A stretch of DNA of 64,000 nt from Acinetobacter lwoffii (GCF_024129355.1 NZ_JAMXXP010000008.1:45188-109187); one strand, 5' to 3'; shown: positions 46,430-55,888, counted from the stretch's first letter. The notes: generated from the sequence alone by a model not told the origin. Numbers and translations: made by a program.

Positions 46430-48043
46430 TTATAATGAGTTATGCATAGATTTCCATTTTTCCAGGATCCTATCTGCCCAGTCTTCATGATAGGAACTTG
46501 AAAGTAAATGATCTTTTTTTGAAAGGTGGTTGATCATCATATATGACTGGATATTACAGACTTTGTTGATAAAGTCTTTGGGCCAACTTAAAGACTGCGA
46601 TAAAATTGCTATTTTGAAAGACTTTAGATTTTCGTCTATAAACATTTTGTCTGCTTTAATCTCTGATGGTAGCAATAGCGTGGAAATATTTTTTTTCCCA
46701 TCAGATGTGTCGATTTCGCATAGATAAAATAACTCATTATCCTCGCTGTCGAATATGAGATTTACATAAAATAGGCGATCTTGACCATTAGTCAATTTAT
46801 GTCCTCTGAATCGACCATATTTTATGAAAGACTGATTATGGATTTGTTGGACTTTATAACCTTTGTCTTCTATTTTTCTTAGCATTTTGCTGAGGTCTTG
46901 ATAAGTAGAGCTTTCAAAATAAGTTTCTGATTCTATAGTAAATCCTGGTCGGGTGCCTTCGTCGTCACCTTCTCCACCAGCAAATGATTGGTCCTCATGA
47001 TGAGCTTCCCCATTTGTATTCCGTCTTTGTATATTAATTTCTGAGCATGAAGTATTTAGTGAGATTTGTAGGTCTTCTATAGTATAAATTTCCCCCGTAA
47101 TATTTTTTAGTTGTGCAATTTGCTGATCAATATCAGCGTTAGCTTCATCATCAAATCGAGACTTATCTGAGCTTGGCTGTTTTTTGATATCCTGTTTTTT
47201 ATCCAGAATATTTTTAACCTTCCCAAAATTTTTTTTAGATATAAAATGAAATTGAACAGGTTTATCTATTCCTGTCTCCAAATTTCTAAATGAATTGATG
47301 CGTTCAATTCGAAATATTTTTTTCTCTGGATGAATACATCCATCAACATTAAGTTCAATGTTTTTCAGGATAGGGGCATCTATATCAAAATCATAGGCCT
47401 TGGATTGAGCCTGATTTCTAATAGTTTTTTCATAAATACTTAAAAAAGATTGATTTAATTCAGGGTGTAATAAAATTAATGCTAGTTTTTTTAGAAAAAC
47501 AGGGTCGTTCAGATCTTTGGCTGTTATTTTTCTGTTTGGTGCAACAAAAATATGAAAGGCTTCAGTATCGTCACGATCAACCAAGATATCAGTTGTATAT
47601 CTTTCAGAAAATAATGCAGCGCGTAATAAATATGGATGAGAGAAAAAAAGATCTCGTGCGAGTACCAGTTTAGGTAATTGGATGGTCCAACCATCATTAA
47701 ACTCATCTGTATTGCTATATGGGAAACTAAAGCATAGACGATTTCTATAGTTGTCATGAGAATTTATAGCTGGATCTTTAGCATTAGTACTATTCAACAT
47801 TCCTAAATCAATCTGGGTGAGTTTATGGTTGACTAAAGGGACAGGTTCAACACTGCTCAGTGGTGTTTTATAGTGATATAAGAGAATACTTTCTATTGGT
47901 CTTTTTGAAAGAAAAAAGTTGTTTTCCTCAGGATTGTACATCGTGGTCTTGATATCAAAACGAGTTTCACCACGATGAGTTATCTGCGTTGCGCTGTAGT
48001 ATTTGGTTGCTTTAGGCAAACATTCTAATGGAATATTACGCAC
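46430..48043 (-). CDS. tnsE: TnsE-like transposition protein
   Basis: A 537-aa protein, the same length class as Tn7 TnsE, which directs insertion toward conjugal plasmids and replicating lagging-strand DNA through the sliding clamp. Resemblance is strongest at the C-terminus (FYLCEIDTSDGKKNISTLLL, SQSLSWPKDFINKV and the final DWADRI segment). The middle, about residues 280-360, is acidic and low-complexity. It follows tnsD after 3 bases. The identification rests on position and these similarities. Confidence 0.8.
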   Translation of the reverse strand: MRNIPLECLPKATKYYSATQITHRGETRFDIKTTMYNPEENNFFLSKRPIESILLYHYKTPLSSVEPVPLVNHKLTQIDLGMLNSTNAKDPAINSHDNYRNRLCFSFPYSNTDEFNDGWTIQLPKLVLARDLFFSHPYLLRAALFSERYTTDILVDRDDTEAFHIFVAPNRKITAKDLNDPVFLKKLALILLHPELNQSFLSIYEKTIRNQAQSKAYDFDIDAPILKNIELNVDGCIHPEKKIFRIERINSFRNLETGIDKPVQFHFISKKNFGKVKNILDKKQDIKKQPSSDKSRFDDEANADIDQQIAQLKNITGEIYTIEDLQISLNTSCSEINIQRRNTNGEAHHEDQSFAGGEGDDEGTRPGFTIESETYFESSTYQDLSKMLRKIEDKGYKVQQIHNQSFIKYGRFRGHKLTNGQDRLFYVNLIFDSEDNELFYLCEIDTSDGKKNISTLLLPSEIKADKMFIDENLKSFKIAILSQSLSWPKDFINKVCNIQSYMMINHLSKKDHLLSSSYHEDWADRILEKWKSMHNSL

Positions 48044-48046
48044 TAT

Positions 48047-49582
48047 TTATCTCCCTATAATATTATCAAAAAATCGATGTGCTTCTGGTGTTAAGCGTTC
48101 TCGACTTAATCCTGCAAGACGTAAAAAAACACTTGGTGGATAGTCTTTATTTTCAGTTTGTTGACGAATATACGTTCGAGTCAGACGACGTATTTGATAA
48201 CAATCCACAGACTCAGCGTAACGATCCAAAAAGGCTGCAGTCAATGGGAAAAAATTCCAGTTTTTTTCAATCATACTCACTGAACCCAGTTGTCTAATAA
48301 AAAACTTTTTTGTCCATTGAGGTGATTCGAGATCTCCTAATAATTCATTCCGTATTTTGATGAGTTGTTTAACAAACTTTCGATCTCGAGCTCTCCAGTC
48401 AATACGTGGTTTAGGATCAGAGGGAGGGAGAGTTAAAGCTGATTTATTGATAAATAATAGCCAATCTTTATGATTGCGATATAAGCGAGCATACAGTGAG
48501 CCGTTTTGTTGGCGAGCCTGTTTGACTGACCGTTCTAGGATTAATTTTGTCCATTGTTTTTGGTCTTCAGATAACGTTCGATCTACTTTATTATCAATAC
48601 ATATTGTTGCCGTTGCGGTGGCTTCTTCTAGATCCATTAATGCTAGATGAATATATTGCTTATATGTTTCAATCGGATTCTTCTCTGGAATAAGAGCTTT
48701 TAATACGATGAGATGCTCAAGATAAGAAAATGCTTTACGATGCTTTCTTAATATATTTTTCAGCCAGCAGTTTTCACTATCTAAATCTGCTAATTGATAA
48801 TATGCAAGTAAACTTTCGCCCCAGTAATCTATGACCAACTGACGAGCTTTTTTGTAGTGGATGTTTTTACGACTTGATAGTAAGTCTCTATCTTTTAAAA
48901 TCAGAAAATAAGCATCTGATATAGTCGAAAAATCTGGAATACTAATGGATGTTGAATGAGCAAGTAGCTCTTCGATTAGTTCCGCAAGCTCGATATGGTG
49001 ACGTGAGTCCTGAGGATTAAATGCAAGTTGTGAAGAGTCTTTCAGCGCATTCAAATGAGCAAAATAGAATTTTCGGTCTATCCCATTGCAAGGGATAGAA
49101 CTCATAAAGAGCGGTTGCTTATGCTTTGTACAATACTCGTATCCAGTAATCTGCCAGCTACGTTTCCAGTAAACTTCTCCATATTGCTGCATCTGTTCTT
49201 GCCAGCAATGAGGGCAGAACCGGAAAAAACTCACAGCTTTGATCCGCGATGCATTTTTTCCTAATTTGGTATGCAGGGATTGATACTGCTCACCTCGCAA
49301 TGCCTGCACAGCATAATGCATTACTGTATCAGGTTGAAATGGTTGGTAAATTGGTAACAGGGTGTGTTGGTTGATTAAAATAAGCGCATCATAGTGATCT
49401 GGTAAGTAACTGGCCACCCTGTCTAGATGAGAAGGTAAATCGTAAGTTGGTGTCAAGTTCCTATTATTGAATAATTCTTCAGTGAGATATTTTGGACTCA
49501 GAATCCCATTGTGAACAGCATAACGAGCAATCATACTGTAAATCAATTCATTTGGATATGGTGCTGGAAAATTTGAAATCAT
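48047..49582 (-). CDS. tnsD: TnsD/TniQ-family target selector for attTn7
   Basis: A 511-aa site-specific DNA-binding protein that recognises the 3' end of glmS and recruits TnsC. TniQ domain at the N-terminus, with a CCCH zinc site: FCPHC (Cys123, Cys126) and CTKH (Cys151, His154), nearly the numbering of Tn7 TnsD. The C-terminal half should read the glmS sequence. It lies between tnsC and tnsE. Confidence 0.9.
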   Translation of the reverse strand: MISNFPAPYPNELIYSMIARYAVHNGILSPKYLTEELFNNRNLTPTYDLPSHLDRVASYLPDHYDALILINQHTLLPIYQPFQPDTVMHYAVQALRGEQYQSLHTKLGKNASRIKAVSFFRFCPHCWQEQMQQYGEVYWKRSWQITGYEYCTKHKQPLFMSSIPCNGIDRKFYFAHLNALKDSSQLAFNPQDSRHHIELAELIEELLAHSTSISIPDFSTISDAYFLILKDRDLLSSRKNIHYKKARQLVIDYWGESLLAYYQLADLDSENCWLKNILRKHRKAFSYLEHLIVLKALIPEKNPIETYKQYIHLALMDLEEATATATICIDNKVDRTLSEDQKQWTKLILERSVKQARQQNGSLYARLYRNHKDWLLFINKSALTLPPSDPKPRIDWRARDRKFVKQLIKIRNELLGDLESPQWTKKFFIRQLGSVSMIEKNWNFFPLTAAFLDRYAESVDCYQIRRLTRTYIRQQTENKDYPPSVFLRLAGLSRERLTPEAHRFFDNIIGR

Positions 49583-49608
49583 GGTACCTTACCCTCCATT
49601 TTTTCTGC

Positions 49609-51291
49609 TTAATGCAAAATGGGACGGGTAGGATCAAACAAATAGTGAGATGATTTTAATAACTCATAAACATCTACGTCCTGTTCTTGTGCTTGACTGA
49701 AAAAGTTTCGTAAGTCATTCGTTTCAGTACTCTTCCATTCCTCCACTTTCATGACTTTACGAGAGGTCCTTGGCTTCCTTGCCGGAGTTGTGGTCTGAGG
49801 CTGGTCCAATTTATCTTTTACTACAGAGCTGTCTAATACTTCCAGAATATGCTGGAGGAGTACCTGTAAGTTCTCGTTTGGATATTTTTTTAATGCAGAA
49901 GTGACATGCGGTTCTATTGCAGCAGCGGGATGACCTAATGCTGTTAGCATACCTATTAAAGTAGAATAATGCGGTCCTAGATCTTTATGCTGTTTTTCTG
50001 TTTTTAATGCGGCTTTAAAACGGTGTTGTTCAACATACTCCTCAATTTGAACTTGAGGGATAGTGAGGTCAGAGTACCGTGCAATACGTGCAGGATTACC
50101 TGAACGCAGCGCATCTAGAATATCGTGAACTGGCTGTAATTGTTCTTCATAGACTTTTTTAAAAAGTTCAGATGTAATTTTTTCCAGACCAATGGTGATT
50201 GCATGAATCTGCACCAAGCAGAACAGTTTAACCACTAAATCTGGAATGCCCTGCGTATAATAATACCAAGTGTTTCTTAATTCATCGGTCAGTTCAGCTG
50301 GTTGTTGAACCCATTGATATTGCCACAGCTTGTTGGTGAAAGCATACCATTCAGAAATGATCATTTGATCAGGGGTGCTAGGATCGGGAGTGGGTGCTTC
50401 ATTGCGCATAGGTTCCCAGATTAAAGAGCCTAATCCCGCACTGCGTCTAGCTGATCTTAAGTCTTCTTGCAGAATTTCATTGGCTTTGGGTGTCCCAATC
50501 ATCACAATTGGAATGGATGCCACATTCACAAGTGTGACAAAGAAATTAAGAATGATTTCAGCCCCGCCAGATTTTTTTGTATTCAAATGCTGGATTTCAT
50601 CAATGATTAAAAGTCCAATAGAATAATTATTTGCGATAATTTTCATCTGCTGCAGCATAGCATTCACATTTAAGCGACTTCTGGTGAAACGATGCTCGAA
50701 GTTTGTATCTCCTAATGCTAAATCTACTGCTCTAAAAAAGTTTGAGCATAAGTTTTTTAAAGAGCTGTCATGCGGACAATCAATTTTAAGGTAAACAATT
50801 TGTTTTAATCCCAACTCTCTATGTTCAATCACTTGCGGGTAATAACGCAAAATTTTGTTAATTGTTGTTGTTTTGCCGCTTCCCGAACATCCTATAATTG
50901 ACATGCTAGTTGCAGTCGACTCTGGAGGTGCATAGCGGTAAGAGCTTTCATTTGATGGTTCTAGTTGCTGAAAAGCAGCGTGTAAATGTCGATGTCTATC
51001 CCCATTAGTGATGTTTCTGCTCACGTAACCTTGCCGGATCATGATAGAAATTTTTTGTTCAAGGGATAGATGTTTAGTCAGTGGTTGAAAAAAATCATGA
51101 GGCAACTGAGCAATCAGATGGATTCTTTCTGGTTGGGGTAAGAAACGCTGTTCTGGAATAAATTTCAGTTTCCCTCGTAGGTGTTTAATAACCGATTTCG
51201 TGTCAAGGATAGGCGGTAATTGAGTAATGAGAGGATTATCCCCATAGATATCTTCTATCGATGTGTTGACCGCGAGTTCATTATTATTCAT
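49609..51291 (-). CDS. tnsC: TnsC AAA+ transposition regulator
   Basis: A 560-aa ATPase connecting target selection (TnsD or TnsE) with the TnsAB transposase. Walker A GCSGSGKT at residues 134-141; Walker B LLIIDEIQHLN with Asp231-Glu232; a sensor-like VMIGTPKANE follows. Its length matches Tn7 TnsC. Start and tnsB stop overlap by four bases (ATGA). Confidence 0.93.
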   Translation of the reverse strand: MNNNELAVNTSIEDIYGDNPLITQLPPILDTKSVIKHLRGKLKFIPEQRFLPQPERIHLIAQLPHDFFQPLTKHLSLEQKISIMIRQGYVSRNITNGDRHRHLHAAFQQLEPSNESSYRYAPPESTATSMSIIGCSGSGKTTTINKILRYYPQVIEHRELGLKQIVYLKIDCPHDSSLKNLCSNFFRAVDLALGDTNFEHRFTRSRLNVNAMLQQMKIIANNYSIGLLIIDEIQHLNTKKSGGAEIILNFFVTLVNVASIPIVMIGTPKANEILQEDLRSARRSAGLGSLIWEPMRNEAPTPDPSTPDQMIISEWYAFTNKLWQYQWVQQPAELTDELRNTWYYYTQGIPDLVVKLFCLVQIHAITIGLEKITSELFKKVYEEQLQPVHDILDALRSGNPARIARYSDLTIPQVQIEEYVEQHRFKAALKTEKQHKDLGPHYSTLIGMLTALGHPAAAIEPHVTSALKKYPNENLQVLLQHILEVLDSSVVKDKLDQPQTTTPARKPRTSRKVMKVEEWKSTETNDLRNFFSQAQEQDVDVYELLKSSHYLFDPTRPILH

Positions 51292-53408
51292 TCTTCATCG
51301 TCCTCTTCAAATAATTGTCTCATTAAGTCTGGTTGACTGGTCAAATCCAGATTGCTGTTGTGAGATGGGGGTGTTGGAGGATTGTCTTGGTTGGGATGGA
51401 TAGTCCGGATAGAATTGACGGACCTATTTTGGAGATGTTCCTCACGTTCCACCTGAATTGCTTCTTGTTTGTTCTGACGAATATCCCGAGTACGTTGTGC
51501 TTTAGAAAGTTGGTGAACTCCTGCTTGAGCCTGCCGGCTCTGTGCTGTGTGGATGATTTTGTCAGTAAAATCCTGCAATTCACTGATGGCTACGGACTTT
51601 AGTTGTGAATGCTGTTTTTCAACAGTTTTGATTGCTTTTTGAATTTGTTCAGCTTCCCACCAGGTCAGATGCTGATATTGACGTGAGGCATCACTTAAGT
51701 GCGCTTCCCAGTATTCCAACTTATTTTCATCAAAGAAAACATAAATGGTATTTACTGAGTATGGGTCAAAACCAATCCGCAACTTTTTCGGGCGGGATTT
51801 GGTCGTGTTACGAATAAACCAGCCTTGTTGATGCATTTCCAGACATTGATAGAGTAAGCCTTTGACTTTAAGTCCCTTGTCACTTAAGGAGGCGTCGGTC
51901 CTAGGTAACAAGCCAACATATAGTGATTTGTTATCCACTTGTCTTAACATCCCAGTACGGTGCTGTAGGCCCCACTGCCAGAGCTTAAGGGGGATAGATG
52001 GCAGGTCAGTCGGCATATCGGCACTACGATCATATTTCGTCAAAATATCAAAATTATTGCGTAAAAAGACGCAGCTTAAGATGATTTTTCTGAACTCTTC
52101 CAGAGTTAGACAAGCTTCTAGTCGATAATCATGTCCGCCTTTCTTTTTTTCCTTGAATCCAGAAACAACACCAATATTCTCGTAGGATTTAAAGCGTGAC
52201 TGAATGATTCCAAAAGCCCTCTCCACAATACCTTTGGCATCGCTTCGATACGGTGGCGCATTTTCAATACGAACAGAAAAGTTTTTTTCAAGAAGTTCAA
52301 TTTGATAGCCAATTAGTTCACCGCGGTCTGCAAGTATGGCACCAGGTAAACCATAAATAGGCCAGTCTTCTGGTTGTATTTGCAAGCCATAACTCTGACA
52401 GAATGTCACTTTATCTTGGATTGCAACGCTGAGGCATTGTATGGCTGTATTAAAGGAACTGTTTTCCATGCCGACATAAAGCCCAGTAATCATCCGGCTG
52501 AATACATCGATAACAATATATACGGTAGGTCGGCCAATAATCTGTGATGGATCTCGTGATGATACAAGGTAGATGTCAGCGATTGTTGAATCTATCTCAT
52601 AACGTGCACCAGGACCATTTGCGTGCTTGGTCGCTGTTGAAGTCAGAGGTTTGTGATCTTTCAGAGTTTTCTGATTCTTCAGAATTTCCTTGGAATTATT
52701 CTTATTTCTATATCGCTTATTATAAAAATAATAGAATTGGGCATAGGTTGGAATATCTGCGGCTTGCACTTGATGAAAGTGCTTAGAAAATAAATTTTTA
52801 AACCGAAGATAAGTTTCGTTAATGGATTGTTTTTTGACAGGAACTAAATACTCTTCGATGGCTTGCTTAAAATATAATTCAACCTGTTCAGTGACATTCT
52901 TACCTTCATTCGATTCATAAATGCGTGGTCTGCCAATTTTTTTATCACCTATAGCTCTTTTTTGGCCTTTTCCACCTGAGTTTTCATAGTCCGGTACCAA
53001 AGCATTTATAGTTTGACCACGTTGCCAGTAGCGTCTTAGGAGTCGTAGGATTTTATTAATTGATACTTCTTTTTCTAGATGTATAGTTTTAATTTTTGCA
53101 GTCCTGATTTTTGCATTGATAAGAACTTGTTCATCATTAATTAAATCTTGAATAATAAAAAAGTTTTCATCTCTTTTTTTGAGTTGAATAGAATCCTCAC
53201 TCAAGTTTAATCGTTTTAAGTGTTCATAAGGATCTTGTGCTGGTATTAGGCTTTGATCATCTGAGAGAGTTTGAAGTTCCTTAGACAAAATGAGTTCAGG
53301 AAAAGCATTTTTATTATCAATCGCAATCCATACCGTATACTGCGGTAAGAATTTGAGTATTCGGTATTGTGTTGAATTCAAGATGTAAACTGAATTAATT
53401 AGTTGCAT
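51288..53408 (-). CDS. tnsB: TnsB DDE transposase
   Basis: A 706-aa recombinase that binds the ends and joins 3' strands. The rve catalytic triad is visible: Asp273 in RYEIDSTIADIY, Asp361 in GAILADRGELIG and Glu396 in RSDAKGIVERAFG. These are the numbers known for Tn7 TnsB when counted from ATG 53408, which also aligns the N-terminus (MQLINSVYILN) and supports that start over the longer frame from 53444. With this start the overlap with tnsA is 14 bases. Confidence 0.94.
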   Translation of the reverse strand: MQLINSVYILNSTQYRILKFLPQYTVWIAIDNKNAFPELILSKELQTLSDDQSLIPAQDPYEHLKRLNLSEDSIQLKKRDENFFIIQDLINDEQVLINAKIRTAKIKTIHLEKEVSINKILRLLRRYWQRGQTINALVPDYENSGGKGQKRAIGDKKIGRPRIYESNEGKNVTEQVELYFKQAIEEYLVPVKKQSINETYLRFKNLFSKHFHQVQAADIPTYAQFYYFYNKRYRNKNNSKEILKNQKTLKDHKPLTSTATKHANGPGARYEIDSTIADIYLVSSRDPSQIIGRPTVYIVIDVFSRMITGLYVGMENSSFNTAIQCLSVAIQDKVTFCQSYGLQIQPEDWPIYGLPGAILADRGELIGYQIELLEKNFSVRIENAPPYRSDAKGIVERAFGIIQSRFKSYENIGVVSGFKEKKKGGHDYRLEACLTLEEFRKIILSCVFLRNNFDILTKYDRSADMPTDLPSIPLKLWQWGLQHRTGMLRQVDNKSLYVGLLPRTDASLSDKGLKVKGLLYQCLEMHQQGWFIRNTTKSRPKKLRIGFDPYSVNTIYVFFDENKLEYWEAHLSDASRQYQHLTWWEAEQIQKAIKTVEKQHSQLKSVAISELQDFTDKIIHTAQSRQAQAGVHQLSKAQRTRDIRQNKQEAIQVEREEHLQNRSVNSIRTIHPNQDNPPTPPSHNSNLDLTSQPDLMRQLFEEDDEE

Positions 53409-54198
53409 GGACTGTATTCTCATTCTGGAGCAAATTACTTGCATGAATATCAGAGAGTTTAAGCTCCAAGTACGAAATTTCTAGATTAAATTGAAGTATT
53501 CGCAGTGCGAATAATTTTCTAAACAATGCGAGCGTCGCTCCGATACCCATTTTTTGAGTTTGGTCAGAATGCTTACAAAATTGGATTAATGAGCTTTGAG
53601 GGTACTGGCTAATTTCTTCCATAAAATAAACTGCTTGATCAATCATGTGATTTGTTATTTCAAGGTCATTTTTTTCTACATACAGCCATTTAATGTTCTC
53701 TAGTACCGTAGCAGGAATGTCTTTTTCAGTAATCAGTTTGAACGGCGTATTGTGCTCTTCTTCCCAGTAACGACGTTTAATTTCTAATGACTCAATAACA
53801 TGAGCTTTATTCAGATCCTTGCTGTAAAGAGTGTCAAGGGCTATAGAAAACTTACCAAAATCAACTAAAAAATCTGAAGATAGGGTAAAAGGTATATAGT
53901 CAACCGATACTTTTTTCATTCGGAAACGAGAACAGATGGAGTTAAGATCATAGATATCCAAAGGATAATGTTCGCGAATATCTGTAACGTTCTGATTCCA
54001 GTCAAGCAGTAAAAAGGTAGATAGCTCTAGATCAGAAAATAAGTGATGAAGACGTTTACTGACACGGCCTTGTACTCTGTGAGAGCGACCAATTGAACTG
54101 AAGTTTTGAACAGTTTTACAAGGTTTATAATCGCGTCCATGGCCCTGGCCATACCCTTCTGTTACTAGTTCTTCATAGTTTTTTATAATTTTTGCCAT
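53395..54198 (-). CDS. tnsA: TnsA endonuclease-like subunit, altered active site
   Basis: A 267-aa homologue of the Tn7 restriction-like endonuclease that cuts the 5' ends. GQGHGRDYKP, GRSHRVQ and HHLFSDLELSTFL match Tn7 TnsA closely. Glu58 and Asp109 (SSDFLVD) correspond to Tn7 Glu63 and Asp114. The remaining active-site pair, Gln130 and Lys132 in Tn7 (FAIQVK), reads FSIALD here, giving Ala120 and Asp122. Nuclease activity may be lost. First gene of the tns operon; the C-terminal part should still contact TnsC. Confidence 0.9.
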   Translation of the reverse strand: MAKIIKNYEELVTEGYGQGHGRDYKPCKTVQNFSSIGRSHRVQGRVSKRLHHLFSDLELSTFLLLDWNQNVTDIREHYPLDIYDLNSICSRFRMKKVSVDYIPFTLSSDFLVDFGKFSIALDTLYSKDLNKAHVIESLEIKRRYWEEEHNTPFKLITEKDIPATVLENIKWLYVEKNDLEITNHMIDQAVYFMEEISQYPQSSLIQFCKHSDQTQKMGIGATLALFRKLFALRILQFNLEISYLELKLSDIHASNLLQNENTVHATN

Positions 54199-54581
54199 AC
54201 AGAAGACCTGTGGATTTTGGTGGATAATTAATCATATCTGAAGGGGGGTAATTTTGTATTTGGCAAAAACATACAAACTTAAATATATTTATATACAAAC
54301 AAAATTTTATAATTTTTATTTAATTATTTATTTAATTCAGTGACTTAATAATTAATCCAGTATTTTAATGCTCAATTGATGAGTTTAAAAAACGTTGATG
54401 ATAGGCAAAAGTATTCAAATTACATCTTAGTAAACATCGTTGCATATTCTTATGTAAACCAACTGCATATTCAGACTCAAACCCGACCATTCATTCTGGT
54501 TCATAGTAAAATGCTTATTTTCTATTCCAAATATTTTAGAACAAAATATGTAAATTTGGATCTTAAAGTACTACCTTAATC
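54199..54581. promoter_or_regulatory. tnsA upstream region with two TnsB-site-like repeats
   Basis: No convincing gene. On the minus strand it holds repeats like those of the right end: TACAAACTTAAAT at 54272-54284 and TACAAAC at 54294-54300, spaced 22 bp and in the right-end orientation. A weaker ACTTAATAATTAA copy is at 54343. This may be an old or internal TnsB-binding region that controls tnsA transcription, as TnsB binding does in Tn7. AT-rich chance matches are possible. Confidence 0.45.
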
Positions 54582-54614
54582 TGCTATAATTTGTACATCA
54601 TTATGATGTACAAA
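54582..54614 (+). promoter_or_regulatory. Extended -10 promoter overlapped by a palindromic operator
   Basis: TGCTATAAT at 54582-54590 is an extended -10 box. It overlaps a perfect inverted repeat, TTTGTACATCA and TGATGTACAAA around TTA (54590-54614). It lies just before the antitoxin start, where ribbon-helix-helix type antitoxins bind to repress their own operon. Confidence 0.75.
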
Positions 54615-54626
54615 TTAGTGGAAAAT

Positions 54627-54893
54627 ATGGCTAACTTAGCAACAGAACGAATCAGTGTTCGTTCAACCGTAGATGCAAAGAATGTAATTGAGCAAGCTGC
54701 GAATTTATTGGGTCTTAGTGTGAGTTCCTTTATGATCCAATCCTCATTTGAACGAGCAAAAGAATTACTTAAATCTAATCACGAGTTAAAAGTAAATAAT
54801 GCTGATCGTGATATGTTAATGAATTTGCTTGAAAATCCGCGCCCTGCAAATGATGAGATGAAAAATTTAATGAGTTTATTGGATGAAAATTGA
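54627..54893 (+). CDS. DUF1778-family antitoxin (TacA-like)
   Basis: An 88-aa DNA-binding antitoxin. The N-terminal ribbon-helix-helix part reads RISVRSTVDAKNVIEQAANL, then GLSVSSFMIQSSFERAKEL; the C-terminal tail (ENPRPANDEMKNL) would wrap the toxin. ATG 54627 is chosen because the upstream part of the frame lies inside the operator. It overlaps the toxin gene by 11 bases, typical of this operon type. Confidence 0.88.
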   Translation: MANLATERISVRSTVDAKNVIEQAANLLGLSVSSFMIQSSFERAKELLKSNHELKVNNADRDMLMNLLENPRPANDEMKNLMSLLDEN

Positions 54894-55371
54894 GGTTTTA
54901 CAAGCCCATCATCAGAAAAAATCATTTAATTGTGGGCAAGATGATTTAAATAAGTTCATAAAACAATACGCATCCCAACATCAGAAATCAGGAACAAGTA
55001 AAACCTATGTTGCTATTGATGATGATGCACAGGTGAGGGGGTTTTATTGTCTATCAAGTACCTCTATAGGATTTGATGGGGTTGATGCTGTTCTCACTAA
55101 ACGATTACCTCGTTATCCCTTACCTTGTGTGGTTGTGGGGCGCTTTGCCGTTGATCAAGCAGCACAGGGGCAAGGAGTTGGAAATGTACTTTTAGCACAT
55201 GCTCTTAAACAAATTTCAAAAGTTGCTCAAATTATTGGTGTTAATTTTGTTGTAATACATGCTAAGGATCAAAAAGCTATAGAGTTTTATCAGCGGTTTG
55301 GCTTTATCTCGTTAACATCAAATCCATTAACATTAATATATCCAGTGAATGAAATACCTCATTTTAAATAA
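54883..55371 (+). CDS. GNAT-family toxin (TacT-like acetyltransferase)
   Basis: A 162-aa GNAT acetyltransferase of the TacT/AtaT type, which acetylates aminoacyl-tRNA and stops translation. FNCGQDDLNKFIKQYASQHQ is the N-terminal family mark; VVGRFAVDQAAQGQGVG is the acetyl-CoA loop; AIEFYQRFGF carries the conserved Tyr. It is paired with a DUF1778 antitoxin. Sited between tnsA and the glmS-side end, it probably stabilises the element. Confidence 0.88.
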   Translation: MKIEVLQAHHQKKSFNCGQDDLNKFIKQYASQHQKSGTSKTYVAIDDDAQVRGFYCLSSTSIGFDGVDAVLTKRLPRYPLPCVVVGRFAVDQAAQGQGVGNVLLAHALKQISKVAQIIGVNFVVIHAKDQKAIEFYQRFGFISLTSNPLTLIYPVNEIPHFK

Positions 55372-55483
55372 GGTGGGCTGCTAGCTAGTAACAGGAATAG
55401 CTAATAGTATTCAGAGTTTGCACATAGTTCCTTATCCCTTATTTTGCTTTATGACCAAATATTGCGTCTAATTATGGTAATTT

Positions 55484-55610
55484 AATTAAGTTTGTTTTAT
55501 TTTTTATTATAAGTTGTTGATATATATTATTCATTGTTTTTAAATTTTAGAATTAAGTTTGTATTAAAATTTGGTATCCTGAATTTTAGGTGAAATTAAG
55601 TTTGTATTAA
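55484..55610 (+). repeat. Three spaced TnsB-site-like repeats, left-end orientation
   Basis: AATTAAGTTTGT at 55484, and AATTAAGTTTGTATTAA at 55551-55567 and 55594-55610. The last two are identical over 17 bases and both are preceded by ATTTTAG. Spacings are 67 and 43 bp. The core matches the repeats at 55889-55947 but on the opposite strand. Three separated sites is the pattern of a Tn7 left end, although no clear TGT terminus is seen just to the left (55372-55483 holds nothing recognisable). Confidence 0.6.
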
Positions 55611-55818
55611 GTATTGGATTCTTCCACTTTAAAATACGAATTCTTGCTCAGAAAGGCGAAGCATACTTTAAATAAAAATGAAATGTTTTCAAGGTGAGGT
55701 CAAAAAGGGATGCTTTTTGAATCTAGGTTCAGATTTTTATATATCTATATCTTTGAATATATTAGTAATAATTTTATATTTCTAGTGTGATTCTAATTTG
55801 AATTTAATTATATTAAGA

Positions 55819-55858
55819 ACCCTGTAGACTTGGTGAAGAATCACTGGGTCTACAGGGT
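55819..55858. terminator. Large hairpin inside the glmS-side element segment
   Basis: Perfect 11-bp arms ACCCTGTAGAC and GTCTACAGGGT, with a nested GTGA/TCAC stem and AGAA loop. On the minus strand it may stop glmS transcripts entering the element; the following T-run is weak, so this role is tentative. Confidence 0.55.
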
Positions 55859-55888
55859 AGGGTTTTGTTCGTTTACTTCATTAATATC

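Noticed and set aside
55866..55872. Inverted TGTTCGT as a possible second element terminus
   Set aside because: Only 7 bases match, the repeats to its right are in the wrong orientation for a left end, and no matching 5-bp duplication flanks it.
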